The notes: generated from the letters alone by a model not told the origin. A stretch of DNA of 64,000 nt from Amoebidium appalachense (GCA_963693365.1 CAVNZM010000013.1:2852001-2916000); one strand, 5' to 3'; counted from the stretch's first letter, positions 9,747 to 21,025 are shown. Made by a program: numbers and translations.

Positions 9747-9803
<57 letters not shown>

Positions 9804-9944
9804 ACGTATGTGTGTGTGTATGTGTCAGTTGAGAGGGAAGGGGGAGAGGGGGGATGCACCGTGTGTGTGCATGTGTGCACGTGTGTGTGTGTGTGCTCTG
9901 TGGAGAGGGGAAGGGGGAGGGGGGAAATGCACCGTGTGTGTGCA

Positions 9945-9975
<31 letters not shown>

Positions 9976-10135
9976 ATGTGTGTGTGTGTGTTGTGTGTTT
10001 GTGTGTGTGTGCATGTCTGTGTGCATCGTGTGTGTTGTGTGATTGTGTGTGTGCATGTCTGTGCATGTGTGCATGTGCTCGGTGGAGAGGGAAGGGGAAG
10101 GGGGGGATTCGTGTCCGTGCATGTGTGCATGTGTG

Positions 10136-10188
<53 letters not shown>

Positions 10189-10775
10189 ATGTATGTGAGT
10201 GTATGTGCTCAGTTGAGAGGGAAGGGGAGGGGGGGGATGCATCGTGTGTGTGCATGTGTGCATGTTAATGCAAAGTACACATGGGGGAGTCCGTAGAATG
10301 TTTTTCCCGACGGAGGGGGGGGGGACGTGATCGGGGAATTTCAGTGTTTTCTCCAGTCCCGCGTGCAACATACCAGCCTTCGTATTCAAAAACCCCAAAC
10401 ACCCTTTCCTTTAGCAAGTAGATGACTTTCTCACCACCAAACGTAGATGGGGGTGGGGGGGAGTGCCCACGTTCACCCACACATCCCCACGGGCATTTGC
10501 CGGCCCATCAGGGGGGGGTCCAAGAGGGGGGGGGGGGGGAGGTCATTCTATTGTGTGCATGTGTTGTGGAGGGAAAAAACGTGCAAAAACCCTCAGAATG
10601 GACGGATTTCGATGCAGTTTTTTTTGTTTTCCCAATGGGAAGGTATGTAAATGCAAAGTACACACGGGGGAGTCCGTAATTTTTTTCCCGACGGAGGGGG
10701 AGACGTGATCGGGGAATTTCAAGAAGAAAAATCAAAAATCTCAATATCTGCCAAAACCCTCCGAATGGACGGGGG

Positions 10776-10810
<35 letters not shown>

Positions 10811-11102
10811 CGGAAGGGGGGGGGAGGGGGGGGGGAGGGAGGGGGAGGCATCAAACGTGATGGCTCACACACCCCCACTGAAATTTGCTGGCCCCATAGG
10901 TGGGGTCCATGGGGGGGGGGGTCATTGTATAGTGTGCTTTTTTTTTAGGGGGGGGTTTGTTTACACATTGGGTGGTTATTTCCAAGGCAATGGCAACGTC
11001 CCCCTCCCCCCCCCCCCCCCTCTTCCCGGCGGGCCCGCCGCTGCGCTGCGGAAGATTACTCTGATCCACTCGAATCCTTTTGTCCCAAACACAGGCTTGC
11101 AG
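9232..11102. other. TG-rich minisatellite and G-rich intergenic sequence
   Basis: No gene is recognised. At 9430-10260 a unit of roughly 385 bp (GAGAGGGAAGGGG followed by a long TG run and CATGTGTGC motifs) is repeated about twice, with marks at 9436, 9829 and 10211. A short dispersed repeat (GCAAAGTACACA..GGGGGAGTCCGTA) occurs at 10269 and 10655, each followed by GACGGAGGGGG and ACGTGATCGGGGAATTTC. Long G runs occupy 10768-10850. The long Cys/Val or His/Thr reading frames here are translations of TG/CA repeats and not genes. Confidence 0.7.
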
Positions 11103-11343
11103 GATAAGAAAGGCCTGCACCTTGCAAAGCTGGATGCCTATTTTGCATCAGAAGGGAACTTCGACCCCATCCCCAGGCCTGAAGGACGTGGCAATTGCCT
11201 AAAGTTCCTGCCGCTACAGCTGCAGTTGTTCCTAGCGGGCTTAACGCCTGCTGAAGCACGGCGGACTCCACGGGGGGATCTGCCTCTTCCAGTGAAAAGA
11301 AAAATATTCCCATACAACAGCTGCTATATTCGACTGCAAGAAG
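11103..11343 (+). CDS. Possible internal exon of an unrecognised host gene
   Basis: A balanced-composition open stretch of about 80 codons lies between a CAG acceptor (pyrimidine-rich sequence upstream) and a GAAG|GTGAGG donor. The peptide contains LHLAKLDAYFASEGNF, a Leu-rich segment (LKFLPLQLQLFLAGLTP) and KRKIFPYNSCYIRLQ. I do not recognise a family. The copia-1 element begins 300 bases downstream, so any further exons to the right would be displaced by about 10 kb. It could also be chance. Confidence 0.3.
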
Positions 11344-11642
11344 GTGAGGAGGGAGTGTATCTTAGGGTGGTGGGGTGTAAGGAGTTTTATGGTCGGCAAT
11401 CCGCACTGCAGTTTCAGGTATGGTTGGCGTATTTATTCAGGACGTACTGACAAAATAGTAAGTATAGCTCTAGTATAGCGTGAGGATATTCTTAGGAGCT
11501 TCCTAAGGTATGCGATATTTATCTTTCCGGTTTTTTACGTTTTTTGTGCATTTTTTTATTTTTATTTTTATTGTGTTTATTTAGGGTAAATTCCACGCAC
11601 CGGCCACTTGCTCCGCGCAGGCATTGCACCGTTTGCCAAGGT

Positions 11643-11647
11643 ATCTC
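11643..11647. repeat. Target-site duplication ATCTC of copia-1 (left)
   Basis: The five bases ATCTC directly precede the TG of the left LTR and are repeated directly after the CA of the right LTR at 21925-21929. This proves that the two LTRs bound one insertion. Confidence 0.95.
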
Positions 11648-12398
11648 TGTTGTTTTGTACGGGTCTAAGGGAGCAGAGTGCACAGAGGTGTCATGTAAAA
11701 CACGACTAACACATTAATGAGAGGGCAATCGGAGTTGTTCACGAGACATTGAAAGATTCAAACAACAACTGATTCTTTATTGTGCTCTCGGTTCCTTTTG
11801 TACTTGCGACTTATCACCTTATCACAACTAAAGAGGGAGAACCAATCGGTTCTATCAGAAGATAGAAAAACACATTCCGACAGAGCATACGCATTCCAAC
11901 TTCCGATTAAACTAAAGTTTAGAAACTCTTACTTAAATAAATTAAGTAATTATACATCTAGTCACTATTAACTCACATATATATTTGTGTTCGTCTCTAT
12001 AAAGAAGCTTATTTAAATACATATATTTCCTAATAGTCGACACTCTCAAAGTGAAGACACTTTGCAATAAACCGAATTCCATATATATCTATTGTCCAAT
12101 CACAACACACATATATTAATAGACAGGAATGCACAACACGATCTACAGATGTACTCGCTCGCGACTATTGGCGAGCCATCCTTTTGAGAACAAAACTAAG
12201 CCATTTTGAAATAAAGGAAAGACAACGAGTGAGGCTAGCCAATCACGCTACCTCTCAGATAAACAGAGGAGAGCAAACAGAAATAAAATACAATAAGTTC
12301 TTATCAGGCAAGAGAGCCAGGTGTGCACAGATCTACAGATATCTGTGCCCACAGAAACAAGGGAGAGAGAGATACGGGGGGGGGGGGGGGGGGGGGGG

Positions 12399-12429
<31 letters not shown>

Positions 12430-12522
12430 CACAAAGAAGGAAAGCAGACACGAATACAAACAAGCTAAGACACATACATACTTCAAGGCTCTTGCTGTCA
12501 TACATGGTGACGTATTCCAACA
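11648..12522 (-). repeat. copia-1 3' LTR
   Basis: 875 bp from TGTTGTTTTGTACGGG to CGTATTCCAACA. It contains a G run and a GA repeat at about 12376-12430 that differ in length from the partner LTR. The outer edge abuts the ATCTC duplication. Confidence 0.93.
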
Positions 12523-13245
12523 TCCCCACTCAAGGGGTTGAAGTTTGTGTTCTCGTGTCTGTTGATGTGACGGTAGATGAGGTCCAAACACAGGAGGGGC
12601 CGTCACACTCAAGTTTCCCCACTCGAGGATGCAAACCGAAGATCCTTGAGGTGGGAAGGAGAGAATCAAAACTGAAGAGGCACACAACGACGGTTGCCTC
12701 TGAAGACTCAGAACAATAAATCATGGTGGTTATCGGTGATATATATATATAGAGGAAACACTAGTGTATGTGTGACGGGTTGGTGGCTAATGTTTTATAC
12801 TGGAATCCACCCAGGTAAACACAAGGCATGAACATCTTGTGGACTGATTTATAGACTGGTTGTCAACCAGTTAAGACACGGGGAAGGTGCATCCCGTGGA
12901 CTAGGTTTAGACTGGCAGTCAACCAGCTCGCAAGGCTATAGATAATTATTTATACTGGGTCGCCATCCCAGTTCGACATATATATAAAGTCGAATATAGA
13001 AGAAAACCAATAAATATGGTGGGATATGAATATAAATAAACGACGGATGGTGGAGAATAATCCCCACTGAAGATGCACACATATGACGATGTAAGACTGA
13101 GTCCCCACTGATGAAGAGAAACGATGAGGAGTAGTAGACTTTCGTTGGGAGGCATCTTGAGCACCATAGGTGTGTCAACTGCTGTCCAGGGCCCCAACCT
13201 ACTCAGAAACCACTCGATGATGAACACCAGTGCACGGGTCAGTCA
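12523..13245 (-). other. copia-1 3' untranslated region and polypurine tract
   Basis: The polypurine tract is adjacent to the LTR. The rest is non-coding but clearly related to 34480-34980 of copia-2 (shared GAGTCTTCAGAGGCAACCGT, AGTAGGTTGGGGC and TATA-rich blocks). It includes four short inverted repeats of the form CTGG..CCAG at about 12800, 12855-12871, 12912 and 12954-12972. It is separated from pol by DIRS copy D. Confidence 0.75.
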
Positions 13246-13569
13246 GGTTTTATTTGTGGAAATTATTGACATAAATATTTTTCTGGGTAAACACGTAGGA
13301 TGGGTGTCCGATATCAACAGGCTTCGTTTCATGTTTTAGCAGTTCGCGTTCGGCTGCCCGCATACGGGCACCTATTAGCCGATCAAAACATCAGATTTCA
13401 CAGATCACTAGACCGAGTTTGATTGGCTCAGGATAAGATTTCACATAACACTAGATCGGTTTTGATTGGCTCAGTTCGGCAGCCTTAGGTATATAAGCAC
13501 GACAGTTTTTCGCAGATCAGCAAGCAACAACACATCCTCTGTGTTTAGCACCTACAGCTTTACAGCTAT
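13246..13569 (+). promoter_or_regulatory. A1 terminal repeat and promoter of copy D
   Basis: Contains GATTGGCTCA motifs (inverse CCAAT), the TATA-like GGTATATAAGCACGA at 13487-13501 and the leader segment. A near-identical A2 lies at about 15913-16239. Confidence 0.65.
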
Positions 13570-14008
13570 ATGGGCCCAGATCCACAACTATGACGTATAC
13601 GCCCGAACCGTTGCACACCAACAGGGTCGGGCTCCGATCGAGTGTCCCAACCTGCTCGCCCAACTCCACCAGGATCTCCTCCTGCCACCCACTCTGCTCA
13701 TCCCGGACGCATGTCAGCGTTGCGGCTTCCCCGACCACCCCAGCGCGGCCTGCCCCATGTACCCCAAGCCCGGCTGTGGTCTTGATGGTTTCGAGCCCCC
13801 CCACAAGCCCGGCGGGGGCCAAACCCCCAACCGACCCGGCCCGCAACCCGGCCCGGCACCACCGGCCCGACCCGTGGATCTACCCGCAACACACTGCAGG
13901 AATTTCCACAACGGTCGGTCCTGCGCTAAGCAGCCCTGCCCCTTCTCCCACGTGTGCCCGCTCTGCTCTGGCACACACCCCCGCCAAGACTGCAAGCACA
14001 ATGCCTAG
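13570..14008 (+). pseudogene. DIRS gag fragment, copy D
   Basis: Only the C-terminal 145 or so residues remain, including the CCHC-like knuckle (CQRCGFPDHPSAAC) and the terminal Cys/His cluster ending CKHNA. The frame happens to be open back to 13466 through the leader, but that part is not coding. One residue present in copies A and B (Ile in FHINGRSC) is absent. The capsid part is deleted. Confidence 0.75.
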
Positions 14009-14275
14009 TCTACGCGCACACCCACACCCACAGATAGAACATAGGGGCTAGGAGCTAGGTTACACGGGTCCAAGGACACGGAGCTCGGGAAAAACGGGGC
14101 ACTAGGGCTGAGTAACATTTTTCGCAGGCCAACTACGGCGCCCGCGCGCGCCAAGAATAAATGTCCCTACACAAAGACGTTATTCTGGCCACTGCACATA
14201 AATTTACTGCCCCCCCCATCCCACGAGCCTCCCCCCCTTACACTCACCTAGCGCTCCCTCCCTTCTTCTAACTCT

Positions 14276-14387
14276 GTGTACGCCCACACCCGCGCGTGCT
14301 CGGGCATCCCCTGCACAGGGCCCCGCTGCCCTCCCTGCAAACCCTCCCTCGGGCCCAGCTGCCCTACTCTAACCCCCCGGGGCCCTG

Positions 14388-14432
<45 letters not shown>

Positions 14433-14702
14433 ATGCCGGGATCTCCCCGAGGGTGCCCCACCCTTGCTAACCACCCCTTCCCCCGAGGCTCAGCCCCGGT
14501 GGCCCGCCCGCTGCCCCAGCACCACGTTGACACCTCCCGCCTCCGGGAGCTGCTGGCCCCCCTACCCAGCCCAATCATTCGCCGCGCAGCTCCTCCGTAA
14601 CCAACTTCCCCGGACCCGACGACTCCGACCTTACCTGCAACCGGAGCCCTGCCCCTTCCCCTTCTGGGTCCACAAGTTCCTATCCCTTCCCCTGGGCTCA
14701 CC

Positions 14703-14703
<1 letters not shown>
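14276..14703 (+). pseudogene. DIRS RT remnant with core deletion, copy D
   Basis: The linker upstream of RT (Cys/Pro-rich, then C41 at 14391-14431) leads into the first residues of RT. At about 14598 it jumps to the last 30-40 residues after RNase H (NQLPRTRRLRP). All catalytic RT and RNase H motifs are missing. The normal stop before the second C tract is also altered. Confidence 0.7.
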
Positions 14704-14734
<31 letters not shown>

Positions 14735-14765
14735 AGATCACCCCTTCCGGAGCAACGCTGGCCGA

Positions 14766-15797
14766 TTGGCCCCCCACTTTGCTCCGGCCGAGCTGCTTCG
14801 TGCCACCACTACCCTGCAGGAATGCCAGGCCCTGAGTCTCAACCTCGACTCTCGGGCCTTTTACTCCAGGGTACAAAAAGTGTTCATCGATTTTTGTGTG
14901 GCATCTCGGCTGCAATCCTCCGCCGGGTCCTCCCTCCCGGCCTCCCCCCACACCGTGCAGCTTTTTCTCGCCTGGTGTGCCCAACGAGGGGTACAGGCCT
15001 CTTCCTTGGCCGGCTACAATTCAGCCATCACCAGACTCCACCTCGACATGGGCCTCCCTGCTCCCTACCCCCACGACAAGTCTCTGGCCTGGTTCTTCCG
15101 AGGGGTGGGCAGATAACAGCTTTCTCACAACATCCGACCCCGATCATCCACCAGGGAGCCCCTCCTGCCCTCCCACCTTAGCCAACTCCATGGCCAGTGC
15201 CCCACCAAGGCCTCCTCGGCTAATCTACGGCTATGGACGGCCCTCATCGTCGGTTTCTGTGGTCTCCTCCGTTCGGGGGAATTTACCTCCAAAACCCTGA
15301 CTTCCTTTGACCCGTCCCGTCACGTTAAACGGAAAGACGTGACCTTCACCTACACCCCCACCGGTACTTTGTCCCATGCCACCCTCCACCTGCCAACCTC
15401 TAAGACGGATGTACAGGCCCGAGGTGTCAACGTCACTCTGGCTGCCCTGCCCCTCACCCACTTCTCCCCAGCCCATCTCCTCCGGCAGTTCCTGGATACA
15501 ACGTCCGGTCAACCCAACGACCCCCTCTTCAGTCTCGGTGGCATCCCCTACACCAAGAGTGCTTTCTCTGCCGACTTCCGTGCCCTCCTCTCCCGGGCAG
15601 GCCTCTCACCCTCCCGGTTTGCCGGACACAGCCTCCGCATCGGGGGGGCCACAGCACTGGCTGAGGCCGGGGTCGACGACTCCCGGATCAAACAACTCGG
15701 CAGGTGGTCCTCCGACTGTTTCCTGATCTATACCCGACTTCGTCCGGCCTCCATTGCTGCCACTACCACACGTGTATTCGCCTCTATTCTTAAGTGA
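14766..15797 (+). pseudogene. DIRS tyrosine recombinase with nonsense codon, copy D
   Basis: Collinear with the 343-residue recombinase of copy B in one frame, but a TAA at 15114-15116 replaces the Trp codon found in copies B and C (after RGVGR). The downstream half still encodes FAGHSLRIGGAT and FLIYTRLR. Without readthrough or restart the enzyme is inactive, so copy D would depend on recombinase supplied by other copies. Confidence 0.8.
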
Positions 15798-15824
15798 AAC
15801 CTTTGGAGCAAGCATACTGCTCTC

Positions 15825-16468
15825 GTGCCGTGGTTTACAACCATTGCAGGTTCACTTTCGTCCAAGTGGATGTCCCCCTAGAGGCAACACACGTCCCGGA
15901 GTAGTTTTCATAGAGGTTTTATTTGTGGAAATTATTGACATAAATATTTTTCTGGGTAAACACGTAGGATGGGTGTCCGATATCAACAGGCTTCGTTTCA
16001 TGTTTTAGCAGTTCGCGTTCGGCTGCCCGCATACGGGCACCTATTAGCCGATCAAAACATCAGATTTCACAGATCACTAGACCGAGTTTGATTGGCTCAG
16101 GATAAGATTTCACATAACACTAGATCGGTTTTGATTGGCTCAGTTCGGCAGCCTTAGGTATATAAGCACGACAGTTTTTAGCAGATCAGCAAGCAACAAC
16201 ACATCCTCTGTGTTTAGCACCTACAGCTTTACAGCTATATTTTCTTTTTCACCCACCCACCTACACCCTACACTCAACCCCCATTGATCCCCACATACGT
16301 GCTGTTTTTTCACGGGGCGAAGACTTCCCCCGTTTTTTGGGCACAAGGACCTCACGGATCAATAAATTGATGACTGGGGGCTTGCCGTGGTTTACAACCA
16401 TTGCAGGTTCACTTTCGTCCAAGGGGATGTCCCCCTAGAGGCAACACACGTCCCGGAGTAGTTTTCAT
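15825..16468 (+). repeat. B1-A2-B2 3' repeats of copy D
   Basis: B1 spans about 15828-15911, A2 about 15913-16385 (the A1-like part to 16239, then a unique tail with CTGTTTTTTCACGGGG), and B2 about 16386-16468. B1 and B2 are near-identical 80-85 bp modules starting GCCGTGGTTTACAACC. The circular intermediate would regenerate A-B junctions from these. Confidence 0.8.
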
Positions 16469-18372
16469 TGACGGAGACTGAGGTTGGCACGGTGTGTGTC
16501 GTGGGCCGGACCAGCCAGAGGCTTGGTGAAGATGTCGGCCAGGTTCTTCTTGATGTCGATGTAGGTGACAGTGACGTCCCCACTGGTGATGTAGTCCTTG
16601 GTGTTGAAGTAACAAACGGCAATGTGCTTGGTCCGGTGCTTGATGGTGTTGGAGTGGACCAGAGCAATGGTGGACTGATTGTCACAGTACACGGGGGTGG
16701 GCTCGGTCATGGGGTAGCCCAGCTCCTTTAGTAGATCACGGTGCCAGACAACATCTTGCACGGCAGCATTGAGGGCCAGGAGCTCGGCCTCACAGGTGGA
16801 AGTTGCAGTGATCGTCTGCAGCTTGGAGTGGTAGGTGACGGGGGTGCCTTCGAGGAGGATGACGTACCCAGACGTGGAGCGACGGGTGGTGGGGCAACCA
16901 GCAAAGTCAGAATCCGAGTAGCACTCAAGGATGGGCACCTTGCTGTTGGGGGCCTTCTTCTTGTAGTAGAGGCCGAGGTTGATGGTGCCGAGCAGGTAAC
17001 GAACGACACGGAGGAGAAGCTCCCAGGCAGTGTTGGTGGGCTTGGAGCTGAATCGGCCGAGGTAGCCTATGGCATACGAGATGTCAGGCCGGGAGCACCG
17101 AGCAACCCACAGCAGACGGCCGAGGAGTTCACGGTAGGGGATGGTGGTGGGCAGGGAGGAGAGGGAGGTCTCGTTGATGATGGTGCCCACGGGAATAGGG
17201 GTGGCCTTAGGCTTGGCATCGACCAGGTTGAAGTCGGTGATGATGTCCTTGATGTAGGAGGACTGCAGCAGCTTGAGGGAGTCACGGGTGTACAGCAGTT
17301 GGGTGTCGAGGAAGATGTCTGGCAGACCGACCTTGCACTCGGCAGACTTCGTGATGTGACGAACAAGCTCCTGCATGATGGTGGAGTGCCGTGTGCAGGT
17401 GATGATGGCATCATCAACGTAGTTGCCCGAACGGATGATGTGCCCGTTGGGGAACCGACGGAAGTAGACACACGGATCGGAACGGAGACGGGTGAGGCCG
17501 TGGGCAATGAGAATGGAGTTGAAGAACTCGTACCATGCCAGGGATGCCTGCTTGAGTCCGTAGATGGCCTTCTTGAGTTTCCAGACTTTGTGTTCATTGC
17601 CAGGGAGGATAAAACCAGGAGGTTGCTCCATGTACAAAGTCTCGTCGAGGGGGCTGTTGAGGAAGGCCGTGCTGATGTCGAGTTGATGGATCTCGTGGTC
17701 CTGTTGCACACCGAGGGCAAGCAGGGCACGGACGGAGGAGGACATGACGACGGGGGAAGAGTTGTCACCGTAGTCAACACCGTAGACTTGGGTGAAACCC
17801 TTTGCCACACCACGACCCTTGATCTTGGTGTCACCAGCAGAGTTGAGGACCTTCTCCGTGACAATCCACTTGAATCGGATGATGTTGGCATCGGAGGGGG
17901 GCTCAACTACGTCGAAGATGTCCTTGTCGATGAAAGCCTTGTACTCGGCAGTGAGGGCAGTCACCACTTTATCACCCTTGGTGCCGGAGCACAGCTTCTG
18001 AATTGACCGGGGCAGCTGAGACACATCAAGGCTGGGTCGGGAGATGCTCACCATAGCCATGGCAGGCCGGGAGGAGAGACGGGAGGAACGACGGGGGACG
18101 GTACGGAGGGGCTCAGGGGCCGGGGGGGTTGCTGGGAGAGACACTCGGCGGTCGGGGGATGGGGGCCTGGAAGCCAGGGATGGGTGCCGTGTTGAGGGGA
18201 GAGTCGGATAACACGGGACTGGACGGGGCCGAGTGGAACTCCGGAGACCCAGGACGAACCGGGGACCCGGTGAGATGACCAGGTACGTGGTCATTGACGG
18301 CAGGGGCCGGCAGCAGGGGTTGCTGGCCGGTGGGGGGGGGGGGGGTGGGTGGAGCCACGGGGACAGGTACAC
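16465..18372 (-). pseudogene. copia-1 reverse transcriptase / RNase H
   Basis: A long frame of about 635 codons; the RT domain proper starts at about 18010. Visible are the RT N-terminal FKWIVTEKVLNSAGD, the Asp of HQLDISTAFLNSP, the polymerase box GNYVDDAIITC, and RNase H with CYSDSDFAGCPTTRRST, a Glu in TCEAELLAL and YCDNQSTIALVHS, ending in TKHIAVCYF and DIFTKPLAG. This is the canonical Ty1/copia C-terminus. It is continuous in this frame but out of frame with the PR-INT ORF upstream, a break near a C-rich tract at about 18330. The stop TGA lies at the boundary with DIRS copy D. Confidence 0.85.
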
Positions 18373-20248
18373 GACGGGGGGAACGACGGATAATCACCGA
18401 TGGAATTTCATCGTCATCGGAATTGGAATTTCCGGAATGCAGGGATGGATCGATTGAGGTCGTCTGATTGGTGGCCTGCACAGAAATCTGATTGTATGCC
18501 GTGGTGAATTGTGATTCGTCGAAGACGACATCGCGGTAGAGGTTGACCGTGTTGCCACGTAGATTCATGATCTTGTGGGCTTTGTTGGTGATATCCCAGC
18601 CCACGTAGGTGCCGAGTTTGACGGTAGAGGCCAACTTGTCTCGTTTGGATGCAGGGACGTGTACATAGGCTGGGCAGCCGAACACGTGCAGGTGGGAGAT
18701 GTCAGGCTTGACACCGTAGAAAATTTCAAACGGTGTACGGCCATTGGCAGCTCTGGCCGGGGTCACGTTGATGATGTAGGCAGCATGCTTGAGGGCAGCT
18801 CCCCACAGCTTGGGGGAAAGGGAGTCGGCCTTGTCCTGGTGAAGGAAGCACCGAACGATCTCCTGCAGATCCCTCATCTTACGTTCAACGAAGCCGTTGA
18901 GTTGGGGGCAGTCAACCGGGGCAACTTGAAGTTCCTGAATGATGCCCTTGGACTGGCAGTACTGCTCCATAGCATGGGAGGTGAACTCGGACCCAGAGTC
19001 TGAACGGAAGTGGGTCACCACCTTGTCGGGTTGCTTGTCAGTAGTCTCAATCAGGGCCTTGACGTATTCGAGAGTTTCGGATCGATCACGGAGGAGGTAC
19101 ACGATGGTGTAGCAGGAGGCATCACAGGTACACACGAGGGCCACCTTGTAGCCACCATAGGAGGCACAGGGAGGCTCGAAGAAGTCCATGTGCCACTTGG
19201 CACCGGGGAAGGGGCACTGGGTTCTGGTGCCGGAGAATGGGGCCTTGGTGGTCTTGCCGGAGACACAACCGAAGCAGTCAGTGGTGTCAGCCACTGAGAG
19301 GGATGAGGGGAGGCCTGTCACGAGGTCACCTCTCACCATCTTGGTGAGGGTGGACAGGGCACGATGGCCGAGACGGTGGTGCCAGAGCTGAGGATCATTG
19401 TTGACCTTGACGTTGGCTACCAGAGCAGTGACGGTCCGAGGGATGGAGGGACGTATCTCATAGTCGGTGATGAAGTACAGTCCATCTGTGCCTGTGAGGG
19501 AACACACGATGTTGCCACCACGAGTGTAGAGGTAGGATGGGAATTCATCCTCATCATCGAGGTGGGCAAGGAGACCCGACTTGGAGGCCATTGAGGGTGA
19601 AATCAGGAAGGCTGGGGAGTCGGGTACGTAGAGGGTGTTGAGGCTCAGTACTGATGTTACTCCGTTGTAGGTGACGGCCAGGTTGATGACACCACGGTGA
19701 TGTGCAGTGACGATGCCGAGGCCGTGGACGTCAGTCGGGGGGCATGGCTCAAGAGTAGAGAAGTACTCCTTTACTGGGCACACGTGGACATTTGAAGCCG
19801 AGTCCCAGCAGGGGTCCATGGGTAGGGAGGCCGTGGTGGACACGAGGGCAAAATGCACCTCTTTTCCAGACTTGGTGCTGGCACGGTGACGACGGGCAAT
19901 TGAGCAGCCAGGTTTGTCACACTGTGTGACATGATGGTCTTCGTGACAGTAGGCACAGTCGAGGGAGCCAGTGGTCTGGGCTCGGGTTGGGTGGGAATGA
20001 CGATTACCCCCCTTTACGTGGGGGGTAGGGTGACCGGGAACGATAGCCGGGGGAACGGGACCGGGAGTAATCACGGTCAACTGAGGGGGATCGATCGGTG
20101 GGACGACCACGGGGGTGACGGGAGACGGAGCTGTCACGTCGGGGGATCCGGTGTCTGAGGTCGTCCTTGGTGAGGACACGGCTTTGCAGGGCACGTGCTG
20201 TTCGGACGGTGGAGGAGGACCCGGACCCAGAGTCGATGAGACCTTCAC
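18113..20248 (-). pseudogene. copia-1 zinc knuckle, protease and integrase
   Basis: The useful frame begins at about 20040. A Cys/His knuckle (CAYCHEDHHVTQC), a protease-like DSA box (CWDSASNVHVCP), the integrase HHCC region (LWHHRLGHRAL...CFGCVSGKT), and the core acidic residues in WHMDFFEPP, FRSDSGSEFTS and LNGFVERKMRDL are visible. The C-terminal part contains GTYVGWDITNKAHKI, typical of copia integrase C-termini. The ORF's first 65 or so residues and its Pro-rich end overlap other frames and are probably shadows of frameshifted gag and RT. Confidence 0.8.
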
Positions 20249-20916
20249 GGATCTCTGCAGCTCGGATCATGTCACTGATTAGACGGTTGTAGGTTTTGTA
20301 GTTGATGGTACGACGGAAGTAGTCGGCAATCATGGCCTGGATGTCGGTACAAACTAACTTACGGTTCTTCTTGAGGTGTATGAAGAAGTTATCAACCATG
20401 GTCTTGTGAGGAATGGGCTCTTCGAGGATGTGCAGGGTAAGTGCACAGACGGCGTGCCATGGTGAGGTAGGCCGTGACGGTCTTGAAGTCCTTGATTTCA
20501 AGCTCATGGTAGTCGAGGAGGATTTGACGAGCACGATCTTCACGTTCAGCCGCATAGGTCATACGGAGGTTGTGGAAAGCTTGGGCAGGTGACACATCAT
20601 CGTGGATTTGACCAGAGTTATACAGCTCGTCATTGGAGACGAGTTGAGTAAACATCTGTTCAAGGAAGTTGGAAGCCTCGGTGTAGGCCTCCTCAGTGTC
20701 ATAGCCGTGCCACTCATTCTCGTCGGAAGGGTCGACCCACTCGGGGGCCTTGATGACGGGCACTAACTTGGCCGCGGTGGTAGTACGTAGGTACCGGAAG
20801 ATGACGGGTTCCCACTCATAATAGGTGAGACGTTTGCCGGACTTCTTGTACGTGGTGTCATCCCCTTTCCAGGGGGTGCGGTTGAGATACGCAGGTTTCT
20901 CCGACATGGTGATCAA
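20030..20916 (-). pseudogene. copia-1 Gag, frameshifted
   Basis: The first frame (20916 to about 20440; natural start probably MSEKPAYLN) resembles the first 150 residues of copia-2 Gag (YYEWEPVIFRYLRTTTAAK, FHNLRMTYAAEREDRA). The second half continues in another frame (about 20440-20004) with VDNFFIHLKKNRKLVCTD and LQSRVLTKDDLRHRIPRR, followed by an Arg/Ser-rich tail. At least two shifts (near 20440 and 20040) separate it from the protease frame. It is UBN2-like copia Gag by position and by similarity to copia-2. Confidence 0.75.
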
Positions 20917-21025
20917 TCAGTCAGATGATGCGCGAGAGAGGAATCAGATCGGTATTCAAATTTGAATATTTTCGATTGCAGCGAGAGTATGTGTTGCGAG
21001 AGCGTGCGAAAATGGGCCTTTAACC

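Larger units (their letters stand above)
13246..16468 (+). mobile_element. Non-autonomous DIRS copy D nested in copia-1
   Basis: Both ends are present: A1 from 13246 (GGTTTTATTTGTGG) and B1-A2-B2 ending at about 16468 (GTAGTTTTCAT). The interior carries two deletions. One removes the N-terminal two thirds of gag, so the leader joins GGGCCCAGATCCAC at about 13570. The other removes the RT core, near 14598. The recombinase has an in-frame stop. There is no target duplication, as expected for tyrosine-recombinase insertion. Its simple A1...B1-A2-B2 layout is the clearest example of split direct repeats in the window. It inserted after copia-1. Confidence 0.88.

Noticed and set aside
9382-10296. 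Long Cys/Val-rich and His/Thr-rich ORFs here and in many later places (for example 37107-37619, 38507-38833, 42612-43259, 57129-57902)
   Set aside because: They are translations of TG/CA repeats, open in several frames and on both strands at once. No biological composition or motif supports them.
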